Assembly (NCBI GenBank): GCA_026986455.1
Contig: JALSON010000339.1
Location: 1 to 5,559, forward strand
DNA: 5,559 nt
Direction: 5' to 3'
DNA from: Thermococcaceae archaeon
GTDB lineage: Archaea > Methanobacteriota_B > Thermococci > Thermococcales > Thermococcaceae
Part shown: positions 4,856 through 5,559 of the stretch, in pieces
Layout of the letters: each line of letters opens with the position of its first letter
Numbering within the stretch: position 1 is the first letter of the stretch
Notes under the pieces: model-generated
Told to the model about the DNA's origin: nothing
Database searches by the model: none
Seen by the model: only the letters and a program-made list of their open reading frames with translations
Translations under genes and position numbers: made by a program

Positions 4856-5559
4856 CTACCTCCTACGTATGAAAATAAACCATGCCTCCTTCCAATTTCC
4901 ATCCGCTATGTAATGATCTGCGCTGTCCCATGTATCATGAATCTCCCAATAGAATGAAGAGGAATATCCGACATAGCCAACAACTGTAACTGTGTGGTTC
5001 CCGTAATCTTGGGAGCGGTCCAGTGCAGAACCGCCATCGATCATCCACAGTAAAAGGGGATGATTATTGTTGATATCAGATATTGCATCGTAGAATCCTG
5101 TTGCATGGCTTTCCCACCAAGCAGTATAGTCATTTTCAACGATATTATTGAGAGTTACTATTTTTGAAATACGCTGATACTCTTCATAAACGTTTTCTAT
5201 GCCTGGAACTACATTGTAACTCCAAGTGGCTCCTGTTGCATTTGTTTTTAGTGTGTGATGAAGAACGTCAATCAACGCTTCCCTGTCCCAAGAATCTTGG
5301 AGCTGGGGTTCATAGTATGCTACCACCATTGAAATAGCTATGGGGGTACATCCGTCCCACCATGACCATGGGTCATCACTGGGGCCCACATTGTAGGGAT
5401 ATGGAATAGAAGAACTCCCGGGATCCGTTGTAGTCCAAGCCGGTACATTTGGGATATGTTTTTCCGCGTAAGTTGATGTGGAGTATATGTCATTCGGGGC
5501 CTCTAAAGACAGTGCATGAGGTCTGTAAGATAGTGCAATTCTTTTTGGAACAGAAATCT
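4856..5559 (-). CDS. C39-type papain-fold cysteine peptidase, secreted (5' end beyond window)
   Basis: The reading frame is open from the right edge (first whole codon at 5557) to TAG at 4858-4856, giving 233 residues. A GTG at 5389 is an internal codon, not the start. The 56 codons before it read as protein, including AEKHIPNVPAW, a segment commonly found just ahead of the catalytic Cys in C39-like secreted peptidases. Catalytic features are Cys in WDGCTPIAISMVVAYY (Cys70 of the visible part, codon 5350-5348), His in YGNHTVTVVGY (His188) and Asp in EIHDTW (Asp208). This is the Cys-His-Asp order of the Peptidase_C39_2-like group. Members cleave peptides, often after a Gly pair in leader sequences, but the substrate here is unknown. 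Many Trp, Asn and Tyr residues fit an extracellular protein. The operon continues with two membrane proteins. Confidence 0.8.
   Translation of the reverse strand, partial: ISVPKRIALSYRPHALSLEAPNDIYSTSTYAEKHIPNVPAWTTTDPGSSSIPYPYNVGPSDDPWSWWDGCTPIAISMVVAYYEPQLQDSWDREALIDVLHHTLKTNATGATWSYNVVPGIENVYEEYQRISKIVTLNNIVENDYTAWWESHATGFYDAISDINNNHPLLLWMIDGGSALDRSQDYGNHTVTVVGYVGYSSSFYWEIHDTWDSADHYIADGNWKEAWFIFIRRR

Noticed and set aside
5252..5285. Another GTGATGA box on the plus strand as a C/D sRNA
   Set aside because: No CTGA lies at guide distance on either side, and the sequence is antisense to the peptidase coding region.
5343..5377. Short inverted repeat ATGACC-ATG-GGTCAT near the catalytic Cys codon
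   Set aside because: Explained by the coded residues DDPWSW; too short and isolated to be an operator.
5387..5389. GTG as start of the C39 peptidase
   Set aside because: No SD site precedes it and 56 upstream codons are open, protein-like and contain the IPNVPAW segment typical of the family, so the true start is outside the window.

Overview
The window looks like chromosomal DNA from a hyperthermophilic euryarchaeon of the Thermococcales (Thermococcus or a close relative). The evidence is a short archaeal-type FtsY, archaeal BRE/TATA promoters about 26 bases upstream of likely transcription starts, strong GGAGGTGAT-type Shine-Dalgarno (SD) sites, signal-peptide and membrane-anchor proteins typical of that order, and a C/D box guide RNA. 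The organism is inferred from these traits, not from a database match.

Layout from left to right. Positions 1-38 hold the first 12 codons of a leftward gene that starts with a hydrophobic, signal-like segment. A small divergent promoter region (39-158) separates it from a rightward 160-residue protein of unknown function (159-641). The 3' end of that gene and the 29-base gap after it carry a well-formed C/D box sRNA (about 614-671). Both of its 12-nt guides are complementary to conserved segments of 23S rRNA domain II, and its D' box contains the stop codon of the protein gene. I regard this as the most interesting feature of the window.

Next, on the minus strand (2298 down to 671), is one long gene for a secreted, cysteine-containing protein of the prenyltransferase/terpenoid-cyclase alpha/alpha-toroid type with a C-terminal membrane anchor. 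Its frame is broken by one base at an A5 tract (1324-1320). The two halves together would make about 542 residues. A divergent promoter region (2299-2470) with short leaders on both sides leads into ftsY (2471-3373, plus strand), the SRP receptor GTPase, intact and apparently transcribed on its own.

A 287-base stretch after ftsY (3374-3660) has no convincing gene. It holds T-rich termination signals and open fragments that may be remnants. The right part is a leftward operon that enters from beyond the window edge: a C39-type papain-fold cysteine peptidase (5' end missing), a signal-anchored extracellular protein of unknown family, and a small protein with five membrane segments. The three genes are tightly coupled (5-base gap, then 7-base overlap). 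The sampled peptidase sequence is clearly richer in A+T than ftsY or the cyclase-like gene, which may reflect different ancestry.
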